This document shows positions 43,690 to 52,683 of a stretch of DNA of 64,000 bases, one piece after another (position 1 is the stretch's first letter; each line of letters starts with the position of its first letter). Both the position numbers and the translations under genes were made by a program. The stretch spans positions 1 to 64,000 of the forward strand of contig NZ_JAQQXP010000005.1 of the NCBI RefSeq assembly GCF_028595265.1, written 5' to 3'. Source of the stretch: Alteromonas gilva (GTDB taxonomy: Bacteria > Pseudomonadota > Gammaproteobacteria > Enterobacterales > Alteromonadaceae). The notes beneath the pieces were generated by a model. That model was not told where the DNA came from and did not search any database. It saw only the letters and a list, made by a program, of their open reading frames with translations.

Positions 43690-45081
43690 CTAATCAATCA
43701 CTTTTACTGCGTAGCCAGAGCTGTTTTCTGCGCTCTCGAGCGTAACAATGTAGTTCGACTCTTCATTAAATCCGTACAGCGGTAGCCGGAAAAGTAAAAA
43801 ACGCTCGTCATTATTGTCTTCGTGTACGGCGATAATTTCATAATAATCGGCCGGTACCACCAGCGTTTCTGTCTCCAAATACTCAACACCTTTAACCCTG
43901 TATTGCGCGGTATCAATAGTTTCATCATGACGCACCAGATAAAAGTCAACATCACTGTAATCATCGACTAAGTTAACCAGGTTAATGGTTTTATCATACG
44001 CCTGAGACAGCGCACTTTCGATAAAGGTTACTGATGCTAACGCCCCTGCCTGCTCATGCAGCACAATGGCTTTACTCTCGCTTTGATTCAATGTAATCAG
44101 TTTATTTTTAAGTGGTTCCAGGCTGTTATCAGCAATGACTGCATCCAGCCGGTAATCACCGTATTCGGCCTCGGTAAACCCGGTCATTTCGCCAGGCGCC
44201 AGGGTAACACTTAAGGCATCAGCGTCGTTGTCACCTGTCAGTGATAACGTCACCGGCTCTGTTGCATTAACGCTGTTATACACACGGTATTGCGACGCAG
44301 CATTAACATCTGTAATAGCGGTTACGACCGATGAATTTAATACCACATCTATAATCATGCCGTTTTGGATAGCACCTGAGATATCCCGGGTTACCAACAC
44401 ATACTCAGTACTATAGTTAAAATTGATGGTCGGTGACTCAAATACAACCTCTGTTGCGCCTGGCTCGGTTAAGTAAAGGGTGTATTCATCTTCATCGAAG
44501 TCATCACTGTCGCTGTCACCATCCCAAAAGGTATATTCTATTAACTCACCGCGCGTAATTGTTCCCAGGTAATTTGCAGCCTCGAACGGGTCACCAGCCT
44601 CGCTCATGTAAAGGTCGTATTGCTGCGTTTCTTTGAGCATGACTGACGTTGCCATGAGTCGAAAGTGATTATCCAGAGTTTCACGCCCAAACTGTTGGGT
44701 AGTAAATTCAGGTGCCGAAAAATCACCGTTTAAAAACACCATCGTTTTAAAGGACGTTTTAAGACTAACGCTGAGTGTCTCAATAACAACTTCCTGATCG
44801 TCAGCATCAAGGCGGTAGAATTCAAGTGTGATGTCGCCTTGCTCGAGGCTTAACAACGCGCTACTGTCACCAAATTGGGCACTGCCCAAATCGTTTCCAT
44901 CCAGCTCTCGCAGGTATACTGTCGCGCCATTCGGTGAACCATTATAAAACTGCAGGTACGCCTCATCGTAACCAGCACTGGAATCTCCATCCGAGCCCCC
45001 ACAAGCGCTTAATAGCGTGATGAGAAAAAATAACGATGCATAACCAATATGGCGATAGTGAACTAAAGTTTTCATAGTCAA
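43690..45081 (-). CDS. DUF4397-like lipoprotein
   Basis: The 463-residue product is a lipoprotein (lipobox LLSAC about residue 27, then GGSDGDSS, a linker without Asp at +2, so outer-membrane sorting is plausible). The mature part looks like repeated beta-sandwich modules of the DUF4397 type: QFYNGSPNGATVYL at the start and YRVYNSVNATEPVTLSL midway. Function unknown; cell-surface or envelope role is likely. The ribosome site AAGGA is 6 bp before TTG 45081 and 12 bp before ATG 45075, so the TTG may be the true start. Direct repeats GTAAA-N5-GTAAA lie 120 bp upstream, consistent with control by the envelope-stress regulator CpxR. Confidence 0.78.
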   Translation of the reverse strand: MTMKTLVHYRHIGYASLFFLITLLSACGGSDGDSSAGYDEAYLQFYNGSPNGATVYLRELDGNDLGSAQFGDSSALLSLEQGDITLEFYRLDADDQEVVIETLSVSLKTSFKTMVFLNGDFSAPEFTTQQFGRETLDNHFRLMATSVMLKETQQYDLYMSEAGDPFEAANYLGTITRGELIEYTFWDGDSDSDDFDEDEYTLYLTEPGATEVVFESPTINFNYSTEYVLVTRDISGAIQNGMIIDVVLNSSVVTAITDVNAASQYRVYNSVNATEPVTLSLTGDNDADALSVTLAPGEMTGFTEAEYGDYRLDAVIADNSLEPLKNKLITLNQSESKAIVLHEQAGALASVTFIESALSQAYDKTINLVNLVDDYSDVDFYLVRHDETIDTAQYRVKGVEYLETETLVVPADYYEIIAVHEDNNDERFLLFRLPLYGFNEESNYIVTLESAENSSGYAVKVID

Positions 45082-45202
45082 AGATTGTCCTTAGAAATGA
45101 TTGGGTGCTTTCCGGATTAGCCGGAGAAACCGCAGCACAAACTTGTGTTGCTCACCTCAACAGACGCTCTTTTGAAGATTTGGTTCTTTACCAATACGAC
45201 TC

Positions 45203-45227
45203 TTTACAGTTCTTTACATTTCATTAC
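45203..45227 (-). promoter_or_regulatory. candidate CpxR box
   Basis: On the minus strand GTAAT-N5-GTAAA-N5-GTAAA occurs in phase (core TTTAC/ATTAC at 45203-45207, 45213-45217 and 45223-45227 on the plus strand). GTAAA-N5-GTAAA is the established CpxR consensus in enterobacteria. It is about 122 bp before the lipoprotein start. Confidence 0.5.
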
Positions 45228-45278
45228 AAATCAATCACTAACAACATTGAAACCAGTGGTGGACGTATTTAAAGGTAC

Positions 45279-45302
45279 AAAAAAGGCGGCAAAACTGCCG
45301 CC
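45279..45302 (-). terminator. terminator of the zinc receptor gene
   Basis: On the minus strand GGCGGC/GCCGCC forms a 6-bp GC stem (extended by A-T pairs) followed by six T (plus-strand A tract 45279-45284). It lies 40 bp after the TonB receptor stop. Confidence 0.85.
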
Positions 45303-45341
45303 GAAGATTGGGATTTACTTCATCATAAACATAACACTCTT

Positions 45342-47852
45342 CTAGAAACTGAATCGCGTTCCTAGCGTAAAGTTACGACCGGGTAATGGCGCTTGTTCTT
45401 TCAAAAAAGAGCTATGCACCCTGGCTTCTTCGTCGAGCAGGTTATTGGCTCGCACATAAACCGTCCAGTCCTGGCTGTCAGGCAATCGATAATCAACCGA
45501 CGCACTCACTAACGTGTAGCTGTCGGTTGTGGTTTCATACTCGGTGGTATCACCTTGCTCGTCATACCAAATAACCGACAGTTCACTGCTCAGGGAATTG
45601 CCCTGGTAACTTAGCGTTGAACCTAAGCGCAGCGGCGGTATGCGCGGCAAGTTGTCGTTGTCGAGCCTGGCTCTGATATAGTCACCGAATACCTGCACAC
45701 GCCAATTCAGATTGAGATCAACAAATGCCTCGGCCTCGATACCGTAAATCGTCGCATCGTCCTGATTAAAGTAGTAAACCGGCGTGCCTTCTTCGCCGTG
45801 CTCATCATGCGGTTCGTCTTCGTGTATCGCTTCGTCATGGTCAGCACCGGCGTGCTCGTCACTATGTTCGTCTTCACCACCATGTTCAGACAACGCCGCA
45901 AGGCCTGTGGCACTTTGATAAATATAATTATCGGCCTCATTATAAAACAGTGAAACGGTATAACCACCAGCTCCGCTGAACTTGCGGAAGGTAAGATCAA
46001 GGTTATTGCTGACTTCTTCTTTCACCTCTCTGAGGCTTTCGGCAACGTCGCCTTCTTCATCCATATCAAACACCAAACCGACTTCGAAAGTTTGTGTAGC
46101 CAGATGCTGGCCGGCAGAGAACAGCTCTTGCTGGCTCGGTGCCCGCTCATTTCGCGACAGTGTTAGTGCGACGGAGTAACCCGGCGCATATTGCCAGTTC
46201 AGGCCGGCAGATAGGGAGCTGCTGGTAAATGAATAATCGTCAAATTCGAAGTTTAGCGCGTGTTCTTCGTGCTCACCGCCCTCGTGTTCACCTTCTTCAT
46301 GTTCGTCGTGGTGCTCCTCTTCATCATGCGCCAGTTCGACGGCATCCAGTTCAAACTCGATAGCGTCAGCGTTATAAGTGGTGCGTTCCAGGCGACCACC
46401 GAGTTCAAGCAACACTGCGCCGAATTTCTTTTGCTCGACAAGGAATATCGCAGTGCTTTGCGTGTCGGTAGACGGCGTAAAGGCTTCCTCGCCCACCGCG
46501 GCATAGTCGCTGTTGGTGTGCTGTAAGCCAAACACGCCGTGCCAGGCATTAATGTCCTTATGGTGGGCAGTTAAACGAATATCACTACCCTGGTTACTAA
46601 ACCGAGTGCCGACTTCGTCACCTTCTAACTCAACATGCTCATAGTCGGTATATGCTGCGGCAAACTTTAATGTGCTGATACCTGAAACCGGAGAGTACCA
46701 CTCGCCAGCCGCCTGGTAGCGGGTCATATCAACGTCCAGCCGGGTGCCCGCTTCTTCCTCTGCATGAGTGTCGTCGTGTTCATCCTCATGCTCGCCTTCA
46801 TGTTCGTCCCCATGTGCCTCCTCGCCATGGCCGTGACTATGGCCGGGCACACCGTAGAGGTTGTTGAGTTTTTCCACTGCAAAACCAAAGTACCCCTGCT
46901 TATCAACAAATGACAATCCCGCAGTAAGATTGGTGGTATCCATTTGGCTGTTTTCCAGTTCGCCCGGTTGCTCATCGTCATCAGGAGAGACCGAGGCAAA
47001 ACCCGGGATTTCCGCATTATCAGTTTTGCGATTATAACCGTCTGCATGAAAGGCTATCTTGTCTTTGCCTCCCGTAACATTAAACCTGCCAAACTTGCCG
47101 TCATTAACCGTGGCGTAATTAGCTTCTATATCGCCTTCCAGCGCCACCGGCACCTGTTTAGGAATACGTTGGTCCACCACGTTAACAACGCCGCCAATCG
47201 CGCCGCTACCGTATTGTAAGGTTGCCGGTCCTCGCAGCACTTCTACCTGAGTGGCACTGGTACTGTTGGCGGCGACATTATGGTCTGGCCCGATGCGAGA
47301 TACATCTGACACATTCAGGCCGTTTTGAACTATTTTTACCCGGGGACCATCGTTACCTCTTATGATAGGACTACTCGATACCGGCCCAAAATAGGTACTG
47401 TGAACCCCTGGCGTAGATTTAAGCGTTTCACCCAGGGTTTCTGCCTGAATTTTACGTAACTGCTGCTCATCGATTACCGACACGGGGGTGACAGACTCCA
47501 GTACCGATGATCCCAGTACACTGGCAGTCACAACGATATTTTCAACCGATACCGGTGCCAGCCTGAAGTTAATCACCTGATCGCTATCGACATCACCAAG
47601 ATCATTGTCACCATGCACATAATTGGCTGAATAGACATGCAAATGGACATGAGGCACCCGAACATCCTGAAATACGTAGTTGCCCTGCTGATCGGTATAA
47701 GTAACCTGTTTAGACCCCTCGATGCGAACTTCAGCACCCGAAACCGGTTCACCCGTTTCGCTGGTCACCTGTCCCTGGATAGTAGTTGCCAGGACAGTGG
47801 ATGTACCTAATATGGATAATATGGCAGCGCCAATTGCGGAACGTCTGATCAT
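45342..47852 (-). CDS. TonB-dependent receptor for zinc (ZnuD-like)
   Basis: The 836-residue product has a signal peptide (about residues 1-22), an N-terminal beta-sandwich (TIQGQVTSETGEPVSGAEVRI), a plug domain with NIVVTASV and the conserved VEVLRGPATLQYGSGAIGGVVNVVD, and a beta-barrel ending in Phe (TRFSF). Three extracellular segments near residues 334-365, 507-535 and 655-690 are packed with His, Asp and Glu (for example HGHGEEAHGDEHEG, HHDEHEEGEHEGGEHEEH), a pattern seen in zinc receptors such as ZnuD. A perfect Zur-type palindrome lies 37 bp upstream of the start. Together these make zinc uptake across the outer membrane very likely. Confidence 0.9.
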   Translation of the reverse strand: MIRRSAIGAAILSILGTSTVLATTIQGQVTSETGEPVSGAEVRIEGSKQVTYTDQQGNYVFQDVRVPHVHLHVYSANYVHGDNDLGDVDSDQVINFRLAPVSVENIVVTASVLGSSVLESVTPVSVIDEQQLRKIQAETLGETLKSTPGVHSTYFGPVSSSPIIRGNDGPRVKIVQNGLNVSDVSRIGPDHNVAANSTSATQVEVLRGPATLQYGSGAIGGVVNVVDQRIPKQVPVALEGDIEANYATVNDGKFGRFNVTGGKDKIAFHADGYNRKTDNAEIPGFASVSPDDDEQPGELENSQMDTTNLTAGLSFVDKQGYFGFAVEKLNNLYGVPGHSHGHGEEAHGDEHEGEHEDEHDDTHAEEEAGTRLDVDMTRYQAAGEWYSPVSGISTLKFAAAYTDYEHVELEGDEVGTRFSNQGSDIRLTAHHKDINAWHGVFGLQHTNSDYAAVGEEAFTPSTDTQSTAIFLVEQKKFGAVLLELGGRLERTTYNADAIEFELDAVELAHDEEEHHDEHEEGEHEGGEHEEHALNFEFDDYSFTSSSLSAGLNWQYAPGYSVALTLSRNERAPSQQELFSAGQHLATQTFEVGLVFDMDEEGDVAESLREVKEEVSNNLDLTFRKFSGAGGYTVSLFYNEADNYIYQSATGLAALSEHGGEDEHSDEHAGADHDEAIHEDEPHDEHGEEGTPVYYFNQDDATIYGIEAEAFVDLNLNWRVQVFGDYIRARLDNDNLPRIPPLRLGSTLSYQGNSLSSELSVIWYDEQGDTTEYETTTDSYTLVSASVDYRLPDSQDWTVYVRANNLLDEEARVHSSFLKEQAPLPGRNFTLGTRFSF

Positions 47853-47888
47853 TACTTTATATAAACCTATCTAAACTATTGCTTTGCG

Positions 47889-47907
47889 AATGTTATATTA
47901 TAACATT
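47889..47907. promoter_or_regulatory. Zur box
   Basis: A perfect palindrome AATGTTATATTATAACATT (9-1-9) matches the Zur consensus of Gammaproteobacteria (GTTATAATATAAC core). It lies 37 bp ahead of the TonB receptor start, where Zur with zinc would block transcription. The 180 bp beyond it to epmA carries no gene. Confidence 0.88.
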
Positions 47908-48086
47908 ACTTGAATTAGCCTAAGTTCGTCAAGCTCAACTTACCGCTCAAATGGCGCAGCTGGTCGCCACGGCCACTGCGGTAGTCAACCTCAAAGCAAT
48001 AATTTAACTAGCCAACGCACAATAAAAGTTGGCGCTTACTAGCGGCAAAATACTTTTCATATAAAGGGTGTGAACGAAGAAAAATA

Positions 48087-49064
48087 TCAGGCCCGTGCAA
48101 TCGGGAAAGCGAGCACCTGATCAATGTGTGTGTAGCCATGTTTGAGCATCAGTAGCCTATCGAGCCCCATGGCAACGCCTGCGCATGGCGGTAATCCCGC
48201 GTCAAGCGCAGCAAGAAAGCGCTCATCAACAGGTTTTTGTGGTAAGCCGGAATGCTGTCGGTTCACATTGTCCTGCTCGAACCGTTGGCGTTGCTCTGTA
48301 GCGCTTTGCAGCTCATTAAAGCCGTTGGCAAGCTCAGCGCCTTTAAAATACAGCTCAAACCGATCAGCAACCCGCGGATCACTGCTATTGATGGTCGCCA
48401 ATGCAGACTGCGACGCCGGGTAGGCATAGATAAAACACGGCACTTGCTGGCCAATCTTTGGCTCAATTTCGTAGCTGAATAATAGTTGCAACATGCTGTC
48501 ACGGCTCAAAGACTCAGTATCGTTAAGCTCTATATTGCATTGTCTGAACACCTCTGCAATACCCTCGGTAGACGCTGACAGAGGGTCGAGGTTCAGATAC
48601 TGTTGGAAAGCCTGCTGGTATGTCATACGCTCGGTATGCTCAGCATTGAGGACATGTTTAAGTAGCGCGGCAATTTCATCCATCAGCGCGTGATGGTCTA
48701 AACCAATGCGATACCACTCAAGCATGGTAAATTCGGGATTGTGCCAGCGACCACCACCTTCGTGACGAAATGCTTTAGACAGTTGGTAAACCGAGGTTTG
48801 ATAGCAGGCGAGTAACCGTTTTAAGGCAAACTCGGGCGAGGTTTGCAGGTAAAGTGTCTGCTCATGACCTTCGCTACTGTGCTGAAACGGCGTAGCGAAG
48901 CCCTCGATATAAACATCGGTTACGGTGCCATGAGACAGCACAGGGGTATCCACTTCCAGCACATCGCGGTCAGCAAAGAACTGCCGTATCTGCGCATAGA
49001 GCCGGGCTCTGTCTTTCAAGGCTTGTAATGAGGCGGTTGGCTGCCAATGCGAAGTAGAGGTCAT
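48087..49064 (-). CDS. epmA: EF-P lysine ligase EpmA
   Basis: The 325-residue product is a truncated class II lysyl-tRNA synthetase-like enzyme without the anticodon domain. Motifs include VLEVDTPVLSHGTVTDVYIEG and FRHEGGGRWHNPEFTMLEWYR, and a C-terminal GVAMGLDRLLML. It attaches (R)-beta-lysine, made by EpmB, to Lys34 of EF-P. It lies 44 bp after efp on the same strand, an operon that supports the role. Confidence 0.97.
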   Translation of the reverse strand: MTSTSHWQPTASLQALKDRARLYAQIRQFFADRDVLEVDTPVLSHGTVTDVYIEGFATPFQHSSEGHEQTLYLQTSPEFALKRLLACYQTSVYQLSKAFRHEGGGRWHNPEFTMLEWYRIGLDHHALMDEIAALLKHVLNAEHTERMTYQQAFQQYLNLDPLSASTEGIAEVFRQCNIELNDTESLSRDSMLQLLFSYEIEPKIGQQVPCFIYAYPASQSALATINSSDPRVADRFELYFKGAELANGFNELQSATEQRQRFEQDNVNRQHSGLPQKPVDERFLAALDAGLPPCAGVAMGLDRLLMLKHGYTHIDQVLAFPIARA

Positions 49065-49108
49065 GATAAAGGCTTGGGCGCTGCACCAGGCAGCACACCT
49101 AGGTAGGA

Positions 49109-49678
49109 TTATTTCTGTACGCGTGAAACGTATTCACCGTTACGGGTGTCTACTTTAATCACTTCGCCGGTTTGTACAAATAGCGGTACTCGTACTACGG
49201 CGCCAGTAGACAGGGTTGCCGGTTTGCCGCCGGTGCCAGCGGTATCGCCTTTCAAACCAGGATCGGTTTCGGTGATTTCCAGTTCCACAAAGTTAGGCGG
49301 CGTCACAGTAATAGGCGTGCCGTTCCACAGTGTGATGGTGCAAACATCGTTCTCTACCAGCCACTTTACATTCTCACCTACCGCTTTTTCGTCAGCGGCA
49401 ATTTGTTCGAATGTTTCGTTATTCATAAAGTGATAGAATTCGCCGTCGGTATACAGGTAGGCCAGTTCCGTATCCATAACGTCTGCGCCTTCTACTGATT
49501 CACCGGAGCGAAAGGTTTTTTCCAGTACTTTGCCAGAAATCAGTTTACGAATTTTTACCCGGTTAAAGGCCTGACCCTTACCAGGTTTTACGTATTCGTT
49601 TTCAAGAATGTTGCAAGGTTCACCGTCGAGCATAATTTTTAAGCCCGCTTTGAACTCATTAGTGCTGAAATTAGCCAT
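49109..49678 (-). CDS. efp: elongation factor P
   Basis: The 189-residue product is EF-P with KOW-like N-domain and two OB domains. The modified loop reads VKPGKGQAF with the target Lys at position 34. EF-P relieves ribosome stalling at polyproline; beta-lysylation of Lys34 by EpmA and EpmB activates it. It is divergent from epmB by 34 bp and followed by epmA. The hydroxylase EpmC is not in the window. Confidence 0.98.
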   Translation of the reverse strand: MANFSTNEFKAGLKIMLDGEPCNILENEYVKPGKGQAFNRVKIRKLISGKVLEKTFRSGESVEGADVMDTELAYLYTDGEFYHFMNNETFEQIAADEKAVGENVKWLVENDVCTITLWNGTPITVTPPNFVELEITETDPGLKGDTAGTGGKPATLSTGAVVRVPLFVQTGEVIKVDTRNGEYVSRVQK

Positions 49679-49712
49679 AATTCCTCAATAAACACTGTTA
49701 GGTTTTAGATTT

Positions 49713-50744
49713 GTGGCGCAAATAATACAAAAAAAACACATCACTGTAGAGCAAAACTGGCAAAAAGAGTTAGCCACCGGTTTTACAGACCCATTTTCGT
49801 TGCTCAGATATCTCAATTTAGACACGACTGATTTCGGTTCTCATGCTGAAGCCCGCCGTTTGTTTCCTATGCGGGTGCCACGTTTTTTTGCTTCGCTGAT
49901 GCAAAAGGGCAACTGGCAGGACCCGCTCTTACAGCAGGTGTTACCGGTTAAACAGGAGTTTTTAAGCGCTCCGGGCTTTAGTGCCGATCCTTTAGAGGAA
50001 CATGCAACGGCCACCCCGGGTTTACTGCACAAATACCGCAGTCGCGTGTTGCTGATTGTGCGGGGCGGTTGTGCGGTAAATTGCCGCTACTGCTTTCGAC
50101 GCCACTTCCCCTATGCCGACAACAGCCTGTCCAAACAAGAGCTGGCGCGGAATATTGACTATATTGCTGCGCATCCGGTCATTGATGAGGTCATATTGTC
50201 AGGTGGCGATCCATTAATGGCAAAAGATACGCATCTGGCTGAGCTGGCGAATGCATTAAGTGCGATACCGCACATAAAACGGTTGCGAATTCACAGCCGT
50301 TTACCGGTTGTCATGCCATCGCGTCTGGATACAGATTTTATGCGCTGGTTTAGCGCAGTGCCGTTACAACGGGTGTTGGTATTGCACGTTAATCATGCCA
50401 ACGAGATTTCAGAACAACTGGTACAACGGTTACGGTCATTGCGGGAAGCCGGGGTTACGCTGCTTAATCAGGCTGTGTTGCTCAAAGGCATTAACGATGA
50501 TGCTGATACACAGCAACAGCTTAACGAAACCCTGTTTAACGCCGGTGTTATGCCCTATTACCTGCATACGCTGGATAAAGTGCAAGGGAGTGCGCATTTT
50601 GATGTGCCGCTGCAAACGGCCAGAGAGATCATGGCTGAATTGATAAAGCGTTTGCCAGGCTTTATGGTACCAAAACTCGTCACCGAGATTGGCGGCCAAC
50701 CTGGCAAAACGCCGATAGACTTGCGTCTACATCCGTTGGAGTAA
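49713..50744 (+). CDS. epmB: EF-P (R)-beta-lysine synthase EpmB
   Basis: The 343-residue product is a radical-SAM lysine 2,3-aminomutase. The cluster motif is C120, C124, C127 in GGCAVNCRYCFRRHF, and PLP-lysine lies in the C-terminal region (KTPIDLRLHPLE end). It isomerises lysine to (R)-beta-lysine for EF-P. GTG start. Divergent from efp, so one short intergenic region may control both. Confidence 0.96.
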   Translation: MAQIIQKKHITVEQNWQKELATGFTDPFSLLRYLNLDTTDFGSHAEARRLFPMRVPRFFASLMQKGNWQDPLLQQVLPVKQEFLSAPGFSADPLEEHATATPGLLHKYRSRVLLIVRGGCAVNCRYCFRRHFPYADNSLSKQELARNIDYIAAHPVIDEVILSGGDPLMAKDTHLAELANALSAIPHIKRLRIHSRLPVVMPSRLDTDFMRWFSAVPLQRVLVLHVNHANEISEQLVQRLRSLREAGVTLLNQAVLLKGINDDADTQQQLNETLFNAGVMPYYLHTLDKVQGSAHFDVPLQTAREIMAELIKRLPGFMVPKLVTEIGGQPGKTPIDLRLHPLE

Positions 50745-50753
50745 ACTCCCTAA

Positions 50754-50945
50754 TCAGGCATAAGTATCGATTTTAGCACCGAGAGCCGGATTAGCGGATG
50801 ATGGCTTTGGTACGTCAGCGGCTGAATCCAGCAACTGAAGCGTAGCTTGACCGTCACGCTCTTGCTGGCCTTTAGCCATCTTGAGCGATGCCATTTCAAG
50901 CGACGCACCGGACGTTCCAGAGGCACCTGCGCCTTGAATATCCAT
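50754..50945 (-). CDS. YjfB-like small protein
   Basis: From ATG 50945 the product is 63 residues. The beginning MDIQGAGASGTSGASLEMASLKMAKGQQERD and the end NPALGAKIDTYA fit the YjfB family (short proteins starting MDI and ending LGxxIDxxA), annotated as putative motility-associated; the role is unproven. AAGGAA lies 6 bp before this ATG, so the upstream in-frame start at 50999 is not preferred. Convergent with epmB by 9 bp. Confidence 0.7.
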   Translation of the reverse strand: MDIQGAGASGTSGASLEMASLKMAKGQQERDGQATLQLLDSAADVPKPSSANPALGAKIDTYA

Positions 50946-51063
50946 ACCAGTTTCCTTATTTGCTTGTAGCAACGTTGAAAAGTGGGCAAAATTGCCCACT
51001 ATTCGGGTTATCGGCAGGCCGACCTGATTCTTTAATTAAATTTTCAAAAAAAGGAGCGCTTAA

Positions 51064-51375
51064 TTGGATTCTGTACACCAACAGTTACAAGAAACGCTAC
51101 AAACCCTGTATCGCAAGGCGGTTGACGCTGATGCGATACTCGACCAGTTACAACACCAACAAAAAGGTAAATTTGCCGCTGTGTTCGCCGATGATAGTGG
51201 CTTTTCCACTCGTGCCAAACGCTTTGGCCCCTATGTTGAGGAAATCGCCAGTGACTGGCAGGCGATAAAGGATTTACCAGAGCAAGAAGCCAAAGCTGCC
51301 TTATTACCGCTGGTAAAGAAAATTGAACTGGCGCTGACAACCTTGCAGCAATTTTCTGTCAGCGTAAAAAAATAG
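51064..51375 (+). CDS. conserved small helical protein, unknown
   Basis: The 103-residue product is mostly helical (LYRKAVDADAILDQLQHQQKG, DLPEQEAKAALLPLVKKIELALTTLQQF). I recognise no functional motif. It starts with TTG 51064, preceded by AGGAG seven bases upstream; no ATG fits. It lies divergent from the YjfB-like gene and convergent with the next. Confidence 0.7.
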   Translation: MDSVHQQLQETLQTLYRKAVDADAILDQLQHQQKGKFAAVFADDSGFSTRAKRFGPYVEEIASDWQAIKDLPEQEAKAALLPLVKKIELALTTLQQFSVSVKK

Positions 51376-51382
51376 GCCCGCT

Positions 51383-52657
51383 TTAAGGAGCGTAAAGCGG
51401 CAAAGCATCCAGACGCTGTTGTATCAGCGCCACCTGCTGGCGGTACGCCGGACTGTCAACCTCTTTGAACCGGCGGCTGAACTCTACTTTACTCAAGCCT
51501 TCTGGCAAATCATCTAACGCAGGAATGATATCGCGTTCACGGAGATGTTCTGTGGCGCGTTGCTGCACACGTGCGGCGGTATTGTCGGCAATAGCTGTTG
51601 TCGCAAAGGCAATGCCTGACATATCCGCAGCGAGATCGACAAAGCTGTAGCCACTGCCGCCTAAAGCTCTGTCCATTAATTCTTTAAACTCACCAATAGC
51701 AAGCGTGATATTTTGTTGTGATACGATTTGCAGCGCTGCCGAGATAATAAAATGTAATGCCAGATCGTTACGCTGGGCAAGCACCGCCGGAGCACGGGGC
51801 CGGGCAATTTCTCCTTCAACAGGCTGCTCTACGCCAGCAATACGGGCAAACCGGTGATCGCCCAGATAAATTGCCAGCGACAGTAAAGCCGCTTGATTAT
51901 GTAACACCCGATCGCCCTCTTCACTTAATTCAGCGGCCCGGGCCAGGGCCAGATTTAAATAGCTGGCAAGAGATTTTGGCGACGGTGACTGGCCAAGCTC
52001 AGATGTCGCTAAAAACGCTAAATAGTCGGTAGTCAGCAGGCCTATCTCGGTAACGCCACTGGCCATATTATCCCGCACAACGTGTAGTTGCTTGAGCAAA
52101 TCGTCCAGAGGACGCATGTCTAACACCAACAAATCTTCGGCCATCGTAATTTGGGTTATTTGACTGGCCGCGGTGCTGGCCACATCACTTTGAGTCAGCC
52201 TATCCACCAGCCACACTGACACCTTTAACGCGGTATCACCGGGTATACTGATTTTACCTATCTTAATATACTCAATATCAACGCCGGTCCCAGGAAACAC
52301 CAGGGTGGAAAGGTTTATATAGTAACTATCTAACAACCCGGGTAACGGAACACTCGCCGCCAGCTCTGTTTTACGGGAGGATACCGTCACTGAACCACTG
52401 AAGCCCGGGATCGCCCTTTGTGCAAAGCCCATTAAGCTCTCGAGCTGCTTTTCCGTTACTTCAACGCGTTGTTGGGAATGGCGATCATGCAGACTATTTC
52501 TTAACTGCTGCAACAATTCCTGAACGGTCTCTGCGTTGTCGACCTGATGCGGCGATGTTTTGGTGATGGCTGGCGCAGGCTCTATTACCAGCAACGTAAT
52601 AACGGCCGCGCCCGCAACAAACAGTAAAATAATAGATAGCAGAATACGGCCAAACAT
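51383..52657 (-). CDS. membrane-anchored protein of unknown function
   Basis: The 424-residue product has one N-terminal membrane helix (about residues 5-24) and a large periplasmic or extracytoplasmic region. Features seen: a beta-rich N-part (SVTVSSRKTELAASVPLPGLL), a helical middle (YLNLALARAAELSEEG) and a conserved-looking C-terminal YRQQVALIQQRLDALPLYAP. I cannot assign a family. It is 26 bp downstream of the HAD gene on the same strand, possibly one transcript. Confidence 0.75.
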   Translation of the reverse strand: MFGRILLSIILLFVAGAAVITLLVIEPAPAITKTSPHQVDNAETVQELLQQLRNSLHDRHSQQRVEVTEKQLESLMGFAQRAIPGFSGSVTVSSRKTELAASVPLPGLLDSYYINLSTLVFPGTGVDIEYIKIGKISIPGDTALKVSVWLVDRLTQSDVASTAASQITQITMAEDLLVLDMRPLDDLLKQLHVVRDNMASGVTEIGLLTTDYLAFLATSELGQSPSPKSLASYLNLALARAAELSEEGDRVLHNQAALLSLAIYLGDHRFARIAGVEQPVEGEIARPRAPAVLAQRNDLALHFIISAALQIVSQQNITLAIGEFKELMDRALGGSGYSFVDLAADMSGIAFATTAIADNTAARVQQRATEHLRERDIIPALDDLPEGLSKVEFSRRFKEVDSPAYRQQVALIQQRLDALPLYAP

Positions 52658-52683
52658 GTCAGGTCAATCCAGGTTCGATAACA

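Noticed and set aside
48011..48033. Stem GCCAAC/GTTGGC as a terminator after epmA
   Set aside because: Long loop, only 6 bp and no T tract; insufficient.
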